The notes under the pieces: model-generated
Database searches by the model: none
What the model was told of the DNA's origin: nothing
What the model saw: only the letters and a program-made list of their open reading frames with translations
Source: Cernens ardua
GTDB lineage: Bacteria > Pseudomonadota > Gammaproteobacteria > Pseudomonadales > Halomonadaceae
Reading direction: 5' to 3'
Length of the DNA: 64,000 nucleotides
Assembly: GCF_051251085.1 (NCBI RefSeq)
Contig: NZ_JBPCZH010000001.1
Span: forward strand, 620,001 to 684,000
Position numbers and translations under genes: made by a program
Part shown: positions 26,276 to 34,839 of the stretch, in pieces
How positions within the stretch are numbered: position 1 is the stretch's first letter
Layout of the letters: each line of letters begins with the position of its first letter

Positions 26276-27454
26276 TTAATCCGCCTGACGACGCAGGAAG
26301 GCAGGAATATCCAGGTAATCGTCCAGATCCCGTGATTTGGCTGCCGCATTGCCACGACGTTCACGAACGCCCTCTTCTGCACGTTCACGCGCTGCCGCAG
26401 CACGCCCACCCTGAGGCTGCTGAAGTTTGCGATAATCGTTGGCATCACCACGGCTACTACGGGACTCATTCACCGGCTGACGCTGGGTTACGCGGGCATC
26501 TTCCAGACCTGCAGCAACTACCGTCACACGCAGCTCGTCAGACATGTCCATATCAATGGAGGTCCCCACCACGATAGTGGCTTCCTGAGACGCGAATTCC
26601 TGAACGGTGGTACCCACCTCTGTGAATTCACCAATCGCAAGATCAGGCCCGGCTGTGATATTCACCAGAATACCGCGGGCGCCATTGAGATTAACATCTT
26701 CAAGTAACGGTGAGCGGATGGCTTTCTCGGCAGCTTCGCGTGCACGATTTTCACCGGTAGCAGAACCGGTACCCATCATCGCCATCCCCATTTCTGACAT
26801 AACAGTACGCACGTCAGCAAAGTCGACGTTGATGATACCGGGGCTGGTGATCAGCTCGGCAATCCCCTGAACGGCGCCCAGGAGAACATCGTTGGCAGCG
26901 CTGAATGCTGTTAACAGGCTCGCGTTCTTGCCCAGTACCGTCAACAACTTTTCATTGGGAATGGTGATCAGGGAATCGACGTGCTCGGAGAGCTCTTTCA
27001 TCCCTTCGTCGGCGGCACGTTGACGTTTTGGCCCTTCAAACGGGAAGGGGCGCGTCACCACGGCTACCGTCAGAATACCCAGCTCTTTCGCTACCTGAGC
27101 AACGACAGGTGCACCTCCAGTACCGGTCCCACCGCCCATACCGGCCGTGATAAAGACCATGTCAGCGCCTTCCAGAAGTTCAGTGATCCGCTCACGATCT
27201 TCCATTGCCGCCTGACGGCCTACATCAGGATTGGCACCTGCACCCAACCCTTTGGTAATTTCTGTACCCAGTTGCAGAACCGTTTTGGCTGCAACCCGTT
27301 TCAGCGCCTGCGCATCGGTGTTCGCGCAAATAAATTCAACGCCTTCAATACTGTTTTCAACCATGTGGTTAACAGCATTACCGCCACCACCACCAACGCC
27401 GATCACTTTGATGACCGCATTGTTGGATGGCGCATTATCAACTAGTTCGAACAT
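26276..27454 (-). CDS. ftsZ: Cell division tubulin homologue FtsZ
   Basis: FtsZ polymerises with GTP into the Z ring at mid-cell. The 392-residue protein has the tubulin signature GMGGGTGTGGAP, the N-terminal IKVIGVGGGGGNAVNHM and the T7-loop NVDFADVRTVMSEMG. A Gln/Arg-rich variable linker follows residue 320. The conserved C-terminal peptide LDIPAFLRRQ, which binds FtsA and ZipA, is intact. It follows ftsA by 34 bp, with GGAGACGGGG before the ATG. Confidence 0.98.
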   Translation of the reverse strand: MFELVDNAPSNNAVIKVIGVGGGGGNAVNHMVENSIEGVEFICANTDAQALKRVAAKTVLQLGTEITKGLGAGANPDVGRQAAMEDRERITELLEGADMVFITAGMGGGTGTGGAPVVAQVAKELGILTVAVVTRPFPFEGPKRQRAADEGMKELSEHVDSLITIPNEKLLTVLGKNASLLTAFSAANDVLLGAVQGIAELITSPGIINVDFADVRTVMSEMGMAMMGTGSATGENRAREAAEKAIRSPLLEDVNLNGARGILVNITAGPDLAIGEFTEVGTTVQEFASQEATIVVGTSIDMDMSDELRVTVVAAGLEDARVTQRQPVNESRSSRGDANDYRKLQQPQGGRAAAARERAEEGVRERRGNAAAKSRDLDDYLDIPAFLRRQAD

Positions 27455-27488
27455 AAGCCCCGTCTCCTGTAACCGCTACGCGGTCTTA

Positions 27489-28802
27489 TCAAAAATTACC
27501 CTTAAACCAACCTCGAAGACGATCTATGGCTGATGGTAACGCTTCACCAATGGATCGTGAAGAGCTGCGCTCAGAGTAACTGCGTCGATGTTGCTCTTCG
27601 TAACGTGATGATGGCTCGTTATCGAAAGTGTCGTCATCGTAATCCTGACGCGAATGGTTGATGCCATATTCCAGCAAACCGACTCCAGTGGAGTAGATCG
27701 GATTGCGAACGACATCCGCCAGACCACGTACATTCTGAGGAACAGCAATACGTACTGGCATATGGAAGATCTCTTCCGCCAGCTCGACCACACCTTCCAT
27801 GCGAGAGGTGCCGCCGGTTAAAACAATGCCTGCTGCTACCAGGTCTTCGTAACCGCTACGACGAAGTTCTTCCCGTACCAGGGTAAACAACTCCTCATAA
27901 CGCGGCTCAACCACTTGCGCCAGCTCCTGACGTGAAAGCTCGCGAGGCGCACGCTCCCCAACTCCGGGAACACGAATGATCTCTTCATTGGAGGCAAGCT
28001 GTGTTAATGCGCACGCGTATTTTACCTTGATGTCTTCGGCGTACTGCGTTGGCGTCCTCAACGCCATGGCGATATCGTTGGTCACCTGATCACCGGCAAT
28101 CGGAATCACCGCCGTATGGCGAATCGCACCTTCGGTGAAGACGGCCATGTCGGTTGTACCGCCACCGATATCGACCATGCAAACACCGAGTTCACGCTCA
28201 TCATCGGTGAGCACGGCATAACTGGAGGCCAGCTGTTCCAGAATGATGTCATCCACTTCCAGGCCACAGCGACGAACACACTTCTCAATGTTTTGTACTG
28301 CATTCAATGCAGCTGTAACCAAGTGTACACGAGCTTCAAGTCTGACACCGGACATACCCAGAGGTTCACGAATACCTTCCTGTGAATCAATGGTGTATTC
28401 CTGGGGAATAACATGCAGTACGCGCTGCCCTTCCGACACAGCACGTGCCCGTGCCGAATCAATAACACGCTCGATGTCATAGGGTGACACTTCACGATCA
28501 CGGATAGCCACTACGCCATCGGAATTCATGGAGCTGATGTGGCTACCTGCTATACCTACAAAGACAGAGTGTATGTCACACCCTGCCATGAGCTCGGCTT
28601 CTTCGATGGCCCGTTGAATCGACTGAACGGTCGACTCGATGTTGATCACCACCCCTTTCTTCATACCACGCGAAGGGTGAGAACCAATACCTGAAATCTC
28701 GATGCCACCGTCGTCTGTTGGCTGACCGACAATAGCAACTACCTTGGAAGTTCCAATATCCAGTCCGACGACCATGTTGGAAGTGTTGGAATGTCCAGCC
28801 AT
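27489..28802 (-). CDS. ftsA: Cell division actin homologue FtsA
   Basis: FtsA is an actin-fold ATPase that tethers FtsZ to the membrane and recruits later division proteins. The 437-residue protein has the phosphate-1 motif VGLDIGTSKV, the phosphate-2 motif VDIGGGTTDMAVF and the adenosine motif GIVLTGGTSRMEGV. The C-terminal amphipathic helix IDRLRGWFKGNF is the membrane-targeting sequence. A short Arg/Ser-rich linker precedes it. The gene is normally joined to ftsQ, but here nearly 1.5 kb without a gene lies upstream, so it needs its own promoter. Confidence 0.98.
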   Translation of the reverse strand: MAGHSNTSNMVVGLDIGTSKVVAIVGQPTDDGGIEISGIGSHPSRGMKKGVVINIESTVQSIQRAIEEAELMAGCDIHSVFVGIAGSHISSMNSDGVVAIRDREVSPYDIERVIDSARARAVSEGQRVLHVIPQEYTIDSQEGIREPLGMSGVRLEARVHLVTAALNAVQNIEKCVRRCGLEVDDIILEQLASSYAVLTDDERELGVCMVDIGGGTTDMAVFTEGAIRHTAVIPIAGDQVTNDIAMALRTPTQYAEDIKVKYACALTQLASNEEIIRVPGVGERAPRELSRQELAQVVEPRYEELFTLVREELRRSGYEDLVAAGIVLTGGTSRMEGVVELAEEIFHMPVRIAVPQNVRGLADVVRNPIYSTGVGLLEYGINHSRQDYDDDTFDNEPSSRYEEQHRRSYSERSSSRSIGEALPSAIDRLRGWFKGNF

Positions 28803-28889
28803 ATATCGGCCCTGCTCCTGAATTAATTCGAAAAACCTGCACGAGCGTGAGTTTTAACGTTCAACCAAAGGATGAAGATTTTGCCACCC

Positions 28890-28917
28890 TTTTTATCATG
28901 AACACCTCAACGCCCAA
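28890..28917 (-). promoter_or_regulatory. Weak candidate promoter close to ftsA
   Basis: On the minus strand TTGGGC and TAAAAA are separated by 16 bp, about 90 bp upstream of the ftsA start. The -10 match is modest. Confidence 0.3.
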
Positions 28918-29011
28918 CCTTTAAAACATCTGCCGCCGGGAGGTCTCCCCTCCCCTACCACCCAAATGTTTTATTTTTCAGCCGATGGTCTATTGGCTTA
29001 TCGACCAACCA

Positions 29012-29078
29012 CCTGTCTGCTAGCCACTAACGGCTTGTCTGCCAACTGCTTGCCTGTCAACTACCTGTCTTCCAATAT
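29012..29078. repeat. Degenerate 15-bp tandem repeat in the ftsQ-ftsA spacer
   Basis: Units of the type CTTGTCTGCCAACTG recur at about 29034, 29049 and 29064 with period 15, preceded by a longer diverged copy from 29012. Confidence 0.6.
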
Positions 29079-29789
29079 CCTGATTGCCCAACCCATCTTT
29101 GCATCCTGCATATGTCGTGACATGTTGCCAGATCAGGCTGGCCTTTCATTGGAGATTTTCAGGTTTGCCGGCACCGTTGCTGGCGGATGAACGTATATTA
29201 GTCACTAACCTGACATTTTAACGCGTATCTACCCGCACAGCTAATCCAATATGCAAATAAAATCGTGAGACATTTGTCTTACCCCACAACATTCACAATT
29301 GAATAACATTTCGTCAATTTTGAGACACATTCAGTAAACGTTTTGGCTTTTTCCACGCAATGTACATGCTTTCCTTCCATGGACATCCCGGGAAAAACGA
29401 TTCGCTTGCATGGGCATGGATCACTATCTCAAAAACCACTCAAGACACCCATGGGATATTACCTGTAACGTTCCCAATCCAGCAAAACACTACGAATCAA
29501 ACCAACAGCTCCCGGTGCAATACCTTTTCCGCTCTTATCGTGCGCCCGGCATGCCCTTTGCCTTGTTTATCGCATTGCCACTTCACCACTTCCTATCAAG
29601 CGGCTCTTCGTATATATGACACCAGCACCATTCCGAGGTCCAGATATTAGCGCTTCAATAGTGTGAGAAGATGTTATCTCGCTTTTTATTTACGACACAT
29701 ATAAACAACCAGGTCATAAATGACATACTCAATACCATACTCAATACAATATTGATCATACGAAGTTTTAAACTTTTAAACGCTATCAG

Positions 29790-29818
29790 TATATAGCCTG
29801 ATTATCGAGAACGATCAA
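29790..29818 (-). promoter_or_regulatory. Candidate sigma-70 promoter in the spacer, facing ftsA
   Basis: On the minus strand TTGATC (29813-29818) and TATATA (29790-29795) are separated by exactly 17 bp. Transcription would run through about 980 nt of untranslated DNA into ftsA, or make a separate RNA. Confidence 0.4.
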
Positions 29819-30238
29819 GAAGCATATAAACACATTATACTCTTTCACCTTCAGCCGGCTATCTCCCTCATGTAGCACTCATTGCTGAAAACCCATTGCA
29901 AAGAGATCACACAAGATTATTCACAAGGACCTGCCACCCCTACCGCGAGTACCCATGCAGGGTAGTGACTTTCAACGCGATGGCCACTCATGACCCACTA
30001 TTTTCGTGACTATCCATTACTGAAATCCAGCATACTTTCGACCGGATTATTTATACCGAGGACGTACCTCTTAGGGGATACACTCTTCGAGCCGTTCCAC
30101 CTCTCTAAAAATCATACTACATAGGAAAATACACTTTGGAAATACTTTTATTTAAATAAACGGAAATATTTATTTATTGGGCAGGTAATATAAAAGCGTA
30201 TTTTGGTTTCCGTTAACGTTAGGGGTAAATAAAATAAA

Positions 30239-30280
30239 TAACGGCAGAAAAATATTGTATTTATTATTTAACTGCCGTTA
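30239..30280. terminator. Bidirectional terminator just after ftsQ
   Basis: AACGGCAG (30240-30247) pairs with CTGCCGTT (30272-30279) around an AT-rich loop. T-rich tracts follow the stem on both strands. It begins 12 bp past the ftsQ stop, so it should separate ftsQ from ftsA transcription. Confidence 0.75.
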
Positions 30281-30291
30281 TTTTTGCTAAC

Positions 30292-31008
30292 TCATTCTTT
30301 TCCCGAACTTTTACCTTTCCAGCCTACAGCAAGGCCATTGGGATAGCGCAAGTCGATATAATTGATATTGGCAACCTCACTCGACAATGCACGTTGCCAC
30401 GCTACGATAAAGCGAGTAACGCGAATTGTAAGGTCACCTCTACCCAAAACGACCCAAAACTCATTATTTACCTGAAAACGCCAGGCTCCACGCGCTTCCA
30501 AACGGACCTGTGTGACCGTCAATCCCAGGGGGGATAAACGCTGTTTTAATTGCGCATAGAGCGCCAGCACGTCTGCCGAACGATCATCCGGCCCAGCCAA
30601 ATGAGGCATGTTAGCCATATGCTGGCTATTGGCACTCGAGGCCACGAAGGGCTGACCATCCGCGTTCAGCAATCCATTATCGTTCCACCAGGCCACCGGC
30701 TGTTGTTCCTGTAGCTGGAAATCCAGCGTATTGGGCCATTGGCGAGTAACACGGGCCTGCGCGATCCATGGAATCTGAAGCACTTCATTGCGAATAGTAT
30801 CCAGATCGATTGATAGCCAGCGTTGCCCAGTCACCAATTGTGAGAGCTGGTGACTCAGTTGGTTGGGGCGGATATGCTCGAAATGGCCATCCACATGGAC
30901 AGACTGAATGGGCTGATCCAACCAGATCCAAACAGTACGACCACAGGCACCCAAGACTACGACAATCAGTATCAGGCCCAACAAACGGTTAAAAAGACTA
31001 CTCGGCAT
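30292..31008 (-). CDS. ftsQ: Cell division protein FtsQ
   Basis: FtsQ is a bitopic membrane protein that links early and late division proteins through the FtsQLB complex. From ATG 31008 it has 238 residues: a short cytoplasmic part, a transmembrane segment (LLGLILIVVVLGACG), a POTRA domain beginning IQSVHVDGHFEHIRPNQL, and the FtsQ domain with PWIAQARVTRQWPNTLDFQLQEQQPVAWW. A GTG at 31020 could add four residues. murC lies 33 bp upstream with no ddlB between them, and a terminator follows immediately. Confidence 0.93.
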   Translation of the reverse strand: MPSSLFNRLLGLILIVVVLGACGRTVWIWLDQPIQSVHVDGHFEHIRPNQLSHQLSQLVTGQRWLSIDLDTIRNEVLQIPWIAQARVTRQWPNTLDFQLQEQQPVAWWNDNGLLNADGQPFVASSANSQHMANMPHLAGPDDRSADVLALYAQLKQRLSPLGLTVTQVRLEARGAWRFQVNNEFWVVLGRGDLTIRVTRFIVAWQRALSSEVANINYIDLRYPNGLAVGWKGKSSGKE

Positions 31009-31041
31009 GAGAGCTCTCACAAATAAACATTAGCGTTCGAA

Positions 31042-32526
31042 TCAAAGCACCAGTTTCTCGACATCCAACTGACAATCTGCCAGCGCCTGCGCAATGACAC
31101 CAATATCCCCTGCCCCTTGGGTAATAAGAATATCGCCGTCCTTCAGGACATTGGACAGAATACTCCCCAGCACCTGTTTGCTTTCGACGAAGACAGGGTC
31201 CAGCTCGGAGCGCTGACGGATGGATTTTGCCAGTGCACGGCTATCTGCACCCTTGACAGGAGCTTCACCCGCCGAATAGACATCCAACAGTAAAAGCACA
31301 TCGGTTTGTGATAGCACACGTACAAATTCATCGTACAATTCGTGTGTGCGACTGTAGCGATGAGGCTGGTACAGCATGACAAGACGGCGCTCGGGCCACC
31401 CCTGTCGAATTCCTTCGATGACCATTTCGACTTCACGAGGATGATGACCATAATCGTCCACGAGCATGACCTCTGCCCGGTTGGCGGGTAGCGCAAAGTT
31501 GCCATGCACCTGGAAACGCCGCCCTACCCCCGCGAAATCACGCATACCACTGATAATGGCTTCATCAGACACACCCACATCGGTGGCAACTGCAATCGCC
31601 GCTATCGCATTCAGAGCATTGTGCCTGCCCGGCATATTCAGGCGGATCGAAAGCGGCGAGTACCCCGCTGGTCGTACAGCAGTGAACTGAATGGTACGGT
31701 CACTTTGAGTGAAGTCTTCGATCCTGAAGTCAGCCTTTTCGTTAAAACCATAGGTTACAAACTGGCGCTGAATTTTTGGCAGCAACGATGTCACTGTTTC
31801 ATCATCAGTACACAAGATGGCTTGCCCATAAAAAGGCACATTGTGAAGAAAGGCGATAAAGGCTTCCTGAAGACGATTGAAATCGCCTTCATAGGTGCTC
31901 ATGTGATCCGCATCAATGTTCGTTACAATGGCGGTCATTGGTTGCAAATGAAGGAAAGAAGCATCGGATTCATCTGCCTCGGCGACCAGAAACTCCCCCT
32001 CCCCCAACCGCGCATTGGTGCCTGCACTGTTCAACAGGCCTCCAATAACAAAGGTAGGGTCCAGGCCACCTTCTGCCAACAGCGTCGCTGTCAGACTGGT
32101 CGTCGTGGTCTTGCCATGCGTACCTGCAATGGCAATGCCATTACGGAAACGCATCAGTTCAGAAAGCATCTCGGCACGGCGAACAATCGGAATACGATGT
32201 TCACGTGCATAGGCGACCTCCGGGTTACTCGGATTTATGGCCGTAGAGACAACAACAACATCTACATCCTTCACATGGTCAGCACTATGCCCCACAAAGA
32301 CCTTAATGCCGACCTGCTCCAGGTGGTTTGTCACCGCCGAGCGTTTTTGGTCACTACCGCTGACCTGAAACGACTGGTTATGTAGCACTTCAGCGATGCC
32401 GGACATACCGGAACCGCCTATTCCCACAAAATGGATACGATTGATTCGCCCCATACTGCTACGTGAAATATAAGTCGGTCGACTCTCTGAAACGGATTCG
32501 GAATGACCTTTCTTCCTAGTGCTCAC
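31042..32526 (-). CDS. murC: UDP-N-acetylmuramate--L-alanine ligase
   Basis: MurC adds L-alanine to UDP-MurNAc, the first peptide step of peptidoglycan synthesis. I start at GTG 32526 (494 residues), which overlaps the murG stop by 11 bp and has GGAG upstream; the next ATG (32454) gives MGRINRIHFVGIGGSGMSG but has no ribosome site. The nucleotide fold opens with HFVGIGGSGMSGIAEVL, the P-loop is GTHGKTTTTS, and DYGHHPREVE and YQPHRYSRT are the expected Mur ligase motifs. Confidence 0.95.
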   Translation of the reverse strand: MSTRKKGHSESVSESRPTYISRSSMGRINRIHFVGIGGSGMSGIAEVLHNQSFQVSGSDQKRSAVTNHLEQVGIKVFVGHSADHVKDVDVVVVSTAINPSNPEVAYAREHRIPIVRRAEMLSELMRFRNGIAIAGTHGKTTTTSLTATLLAEGGLDPTFVIGGLLNSAGTNARLGEGEFLVAEADESDASFLHLQPMTAIVTNIDADHMSTYEGDFNRLQEAFIAFLHNVPFYGQAILCTDDETVTSLLPKIQRQFVTYGFNEKADFRIEDFTQSDRTIQFTAVRPAGYSPLSIRLNMPGRHNALNAIAAIAVATDVGVSDEAIISGMRDFAGVGRRFQVHGNFALPANRAEVMLVDDYGHHPREVEMVIEGIRQGWPERRLVMLYQPHRYSRTHELYDEFVRVLSQTDVLLLLDVYSAGEAPVKGADSRALAKSIRQRSELDPVFVESKQVLGSILSNVLKDGDILITQGAGDIGVIAQALADCQLDVEKLVL

Positions 32527-33619
32527 GCGCAATCTCCAAACATCCTGCTGCCATTTTTTCCATCGTTCCCGGCCGTGCACGCTGATGTGCCTTTATGGAC
32601 ATTTCGGCCAACACATCCGGGTGTAAGACGTCGACCAGTTTTTTTGCTAACGACTCACCGGTGATATCCCGCTGGGGAGCCAGTACTGCTGCCCCATAGT
32701 CCGTCAAATCATGTGCATTGAGTGTCTGATGATCATCCACCGCCGTAGGTAAAGGCACCAGAATGGAAGGCTTGCCAGCCGCAGCCAACTCGGCAATCGT
32801 CAGGGCTCCAGCTCTGCAGACGATAAGATCAGCCCACTCGTAGGCTTGCGCCATATCAGTAATAAACTCACTGCATGCGGCAATGACGTTCGCTTTCTGA
32901 TAGGCGTCTTCCGTTTCACGCAGTTTGTTACGACCGCTCTGGTGGCGTACATCCGGACGTTGGTCTTTCGGTAATTGCTCAAGTGCAGCCGGTACGTCAC
33001 GGTTCAGTGCCGAAGCCCCCAGCGACCCACCCACTACCAGCAGATGTAGCTTGCGATCCTGCATGTCTTCACGGGTGCGTAAATGTTCACCCAATGCAGA
33101 AATTTCTTCACGAACAGGATTACCAACGACTTGCGCCTTGATTGAGGGCGGAAAAGCCGTTGGGAATGCCGCATAGACACGGGCAGCCATTCGGGCCAAT
33201 ACCTTGTTGGTCATACCGGCAACGGCATTCTGCTCATGAATGACAATGGGAACACCCGACAACTTGGCTGCCAGCCCTCCAGGACCACTGGCAAACCCAC
33301 CCATCCCAATCACCAATGACGGTTTCAGTTCGCGAATGATCTTTTTCGCCTGAAGGACCGCATGGGAAAGGTGCACGGGCATTTTCAGCCAACCGGCCAG
33401 ACCATTGCGCCGTAACCCACTCACGTCAATGGTATGCAAGGGATAACCGGCTTGAGGCACCAGTGTATTTTCCAGCCCGCGCGGCGAGCCCAACCAATGG
33501 ATTTCAACACCACGACGGCTGAGTTCCTTTGCCAGGGAAAGTGCGGGGATGACGTGCCCACCGGTACCCCCCGCCATAATCAACATGCGCACGGGTGTTT
33601 TATTCTCGGAAGATGTCAT
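32516..33619 (-). CDS. murG: UDP-N-acetylglucosamine--undecaprenyl-pyrophosphoryl-muramoyl-pentapeptide transferase
   Basis: MurG converts lipid I to lipid II at the inner face of the membrane. The 367-residue GT28-type protein has the glycine-rich GGTGGH (17-22), a second GMGGFASGPGG loop and the UDP-GlcNAc site VCRAGALTIAELAAAG with PLPTAVDDHQ. The ATG overlaps the ftsW stop in ATGA, which implies translational coupling. Confidence 0.96.
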   Translation of the reverse strand: MTSSENKTPVRMLIMAGGTGGHVIPALSLAKELSRRGVEIHWLGSPRGLENTLVPQAGYPLHTIDVSGLRRNGLAGWLKMPVHLSHAVLQAKKIIRELKPSLVIGMGGFASGPGGLAAKLSGVPIVIHEQNAVAGMTNKVLARMAARVYAAFPTAFPPSIKAQVVGNPVREEISALGEHLRTREDMQDRKLHLLVVGGSLGASALNRDVPAALEQLPKDQRPDVRHQSGRNKLRETEDAYQKANVIAACSEFITDMAQAYEWADLIVCRAGALTIAELAAAGKPSILVPLPTAVDDHQTLNAHDLTDYGAAVLAPQRDITGESLAKKLVDVLHPDVLAEMSIKAHQRARPGTMEKMAAGCLEIAREH

Positions 33620-34839
33620 GACTGACGCTCCCTAAGACGTGCCAAACGACGCTCACGATGAGGACGTCCACGGGGCTGATCATTCTTGCGCGAACGCAAA
33701 TAGGCACGGGTTTCGCCATCCACACGCAGCAACACACCAATCATTGCACCCGACACCAACATACTCGAGCCACCATAACTTACTAGCGGTAATGTCAACC
33801 CTTTAGTAGGCGCCAGCCCCGTATTTACAGCCAGATTGATAAATGCCTGCGCACCGAAAATGAGGGCAAGGCCATAACAGACATACGCGGAATAAAGCCG
33901 CCCTGTCATTTCGGCGGTGCGCCCGATTCTGAACGCACGGAAAACCAACAGAGCAAAAAGCAGTACCACACCAACAGAGCCGACCAGACCGAGCTCTTCA
34001 GCCAGCACGGAATACACAAAGTCAGTGTGTGCCTCAGGAAGGTAGAAGAGTTTCTGAATACTGTTACCCAACCCTACTCCAAACCAGCCACCACGCCCGA
34101 AAGCAATGAGGGCCTGTGTCAGCTGATAACCGCTGGCATACTGATTGGCCCATGGGTTGAGGTAACTGGTAACACGTTCAACACGGTAAGGTTCGGCCAT
34201 CGCAATAATGACTGCCAATACCAGCACCACGGCTGATAGCAACAGGAAACGCCAGAGTTGGACACCTGACATCAGTAGCATTCCCATAGCGGCCGAAAGC
34301 GCCACCACGGTAGCCCCATAGTCAGGCTCGAGAATCAACAGAACACCCATGGCGGCAACCAGCAATAACGGTGCCGCGAAGCCGGCCCACGTGGTACGCA
34401 CGCGCTCAAGGTGCCTGGTGAGATAGCCCGCCAGATACACGACCAGACACACCTTGGCAATCTCGGAAGACTGCAGGTTGATAATTCCAGCCGGTATCCA
34501 GCGGCGTGCACCATTGACTTCGCGCCCGACCACCAGTGTCGCCGCCAACAGGATCAATGCCACCAGAAAGAGTGTGGGGCCATTGGCACGCCACCATGAC
34601 ATCGGGACACGCATGCAGATAATCGCCATGATGAATCCGAGCAGGATATAAATACCATGTCGAATACTGAAATAGTACGGATTACCGGTCGTACTGGTAG
34701 CAATTTCACTGGAGGCAGAGGTCACCATCACCCAGCCAATTGAGACCAGAATCAGGGTAGAAAGAATCAACCAGCCATCAAGCGCATGCCCTTTTGTTGA
34801 GAAGCGCTCTTCCAGTTTGGCAAAGAGAGTCATCGGCAT
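33616..34839 (-). CDS. ftsW: SEDS peptidoglycan glycosyltransferase FtsW
   Basis: FtsW polymerises septal glycan strands from lipid II with FtsI. The 407-residue protein has about ten hydrophobic helices and the SEDS motifs GREVNGARRW, ILEPDYGATVV, PEAHTDFVYSVLAEELG and the C-terminal KGLTLPLVSYGGSSM. Its C-terminus is Arg-rich and cytoplasmic. The ATG overlaps the end of murD by 10 bp; a second ATG lies two codons on. Confidence 0.96.
   Translation of the reverse strand: MPMTLFAKLEERFSTKGHALDGWLILSTLILVSIGWVMVTSASSEIATSTTGNPYYFSIRHGIYILLGFIMAIICMRVPMSWWRANGPTLFLVALILLAATLVVGREVNGARRWIPAGIINLQSSEIAKVCLVVYLAGYLTRHLERVRTTWAGFAAPLLLVAAMGVLLILEPDYGATVVALSAAMGMLLMSGVQLWRFLLLSAVVLVLAVIIAMAEPYRVERVTSYLNPWANQYASGYQLTQALIAFGRGGWFGVGLGNSIQKLFYLPEAHTDFVYSVLAEELGLVGSVGVVLLFALLVFRAFRIGRTAEMTGRLYSAYVCYGLALIFGAQAFINLAVNTGLAPTKGLTLPLVSYGGSSMLVSGAMIGVLLRVDGETRAYLRSRKNDQPRGRPHRERRLARLRERQS

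Larger units (their letters stand above)
28803..30291. other. 1.5-kb gene-free spacer inside the dcw cluster, between ftsQ and ftsA
   Basis: No frame here reads like a gene: the longest ORFs (under 100 codons) have low-complexity or repeat-derived sequence and no ribosome sites. The ftsQ-proximal half is very AT-rich: 30 of the 120 bases in 30121-30240 and 58 of the 180 in 29641-29820 are G or C. It holds a terminator at the ftsQ end, a degenerate tandem repeat at 29012-29078, a direct repeat of CATACTCAATAC at 29724 and 29736, and candidate promoters facing ftsA at 29790-29818 and 28890-28917. It could hold regulatory RNA or be decayed inserted DNA. Confidence 0.7.

Noticed and set aside
28966..29190. 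74-codon frame with repeated Cys-Leu-Pro/Ala segments in the spacer
   Set aside because: The apparent protein repeat is just the translation of the degenerate 15-bp DNA repeat.
29360..29650. Open frames of about 70-96 codons in the ftsQ-ftsA spacer
   Set aside because: No ribosome site, mixed low-complexity composition and no domain; two frames overlap each other.
31504..32385. 293-codon open frame antisense to murC
   Set aside because: It is a shadow of murC, which is fully supported by Mur ligase motifs on the minus strand.
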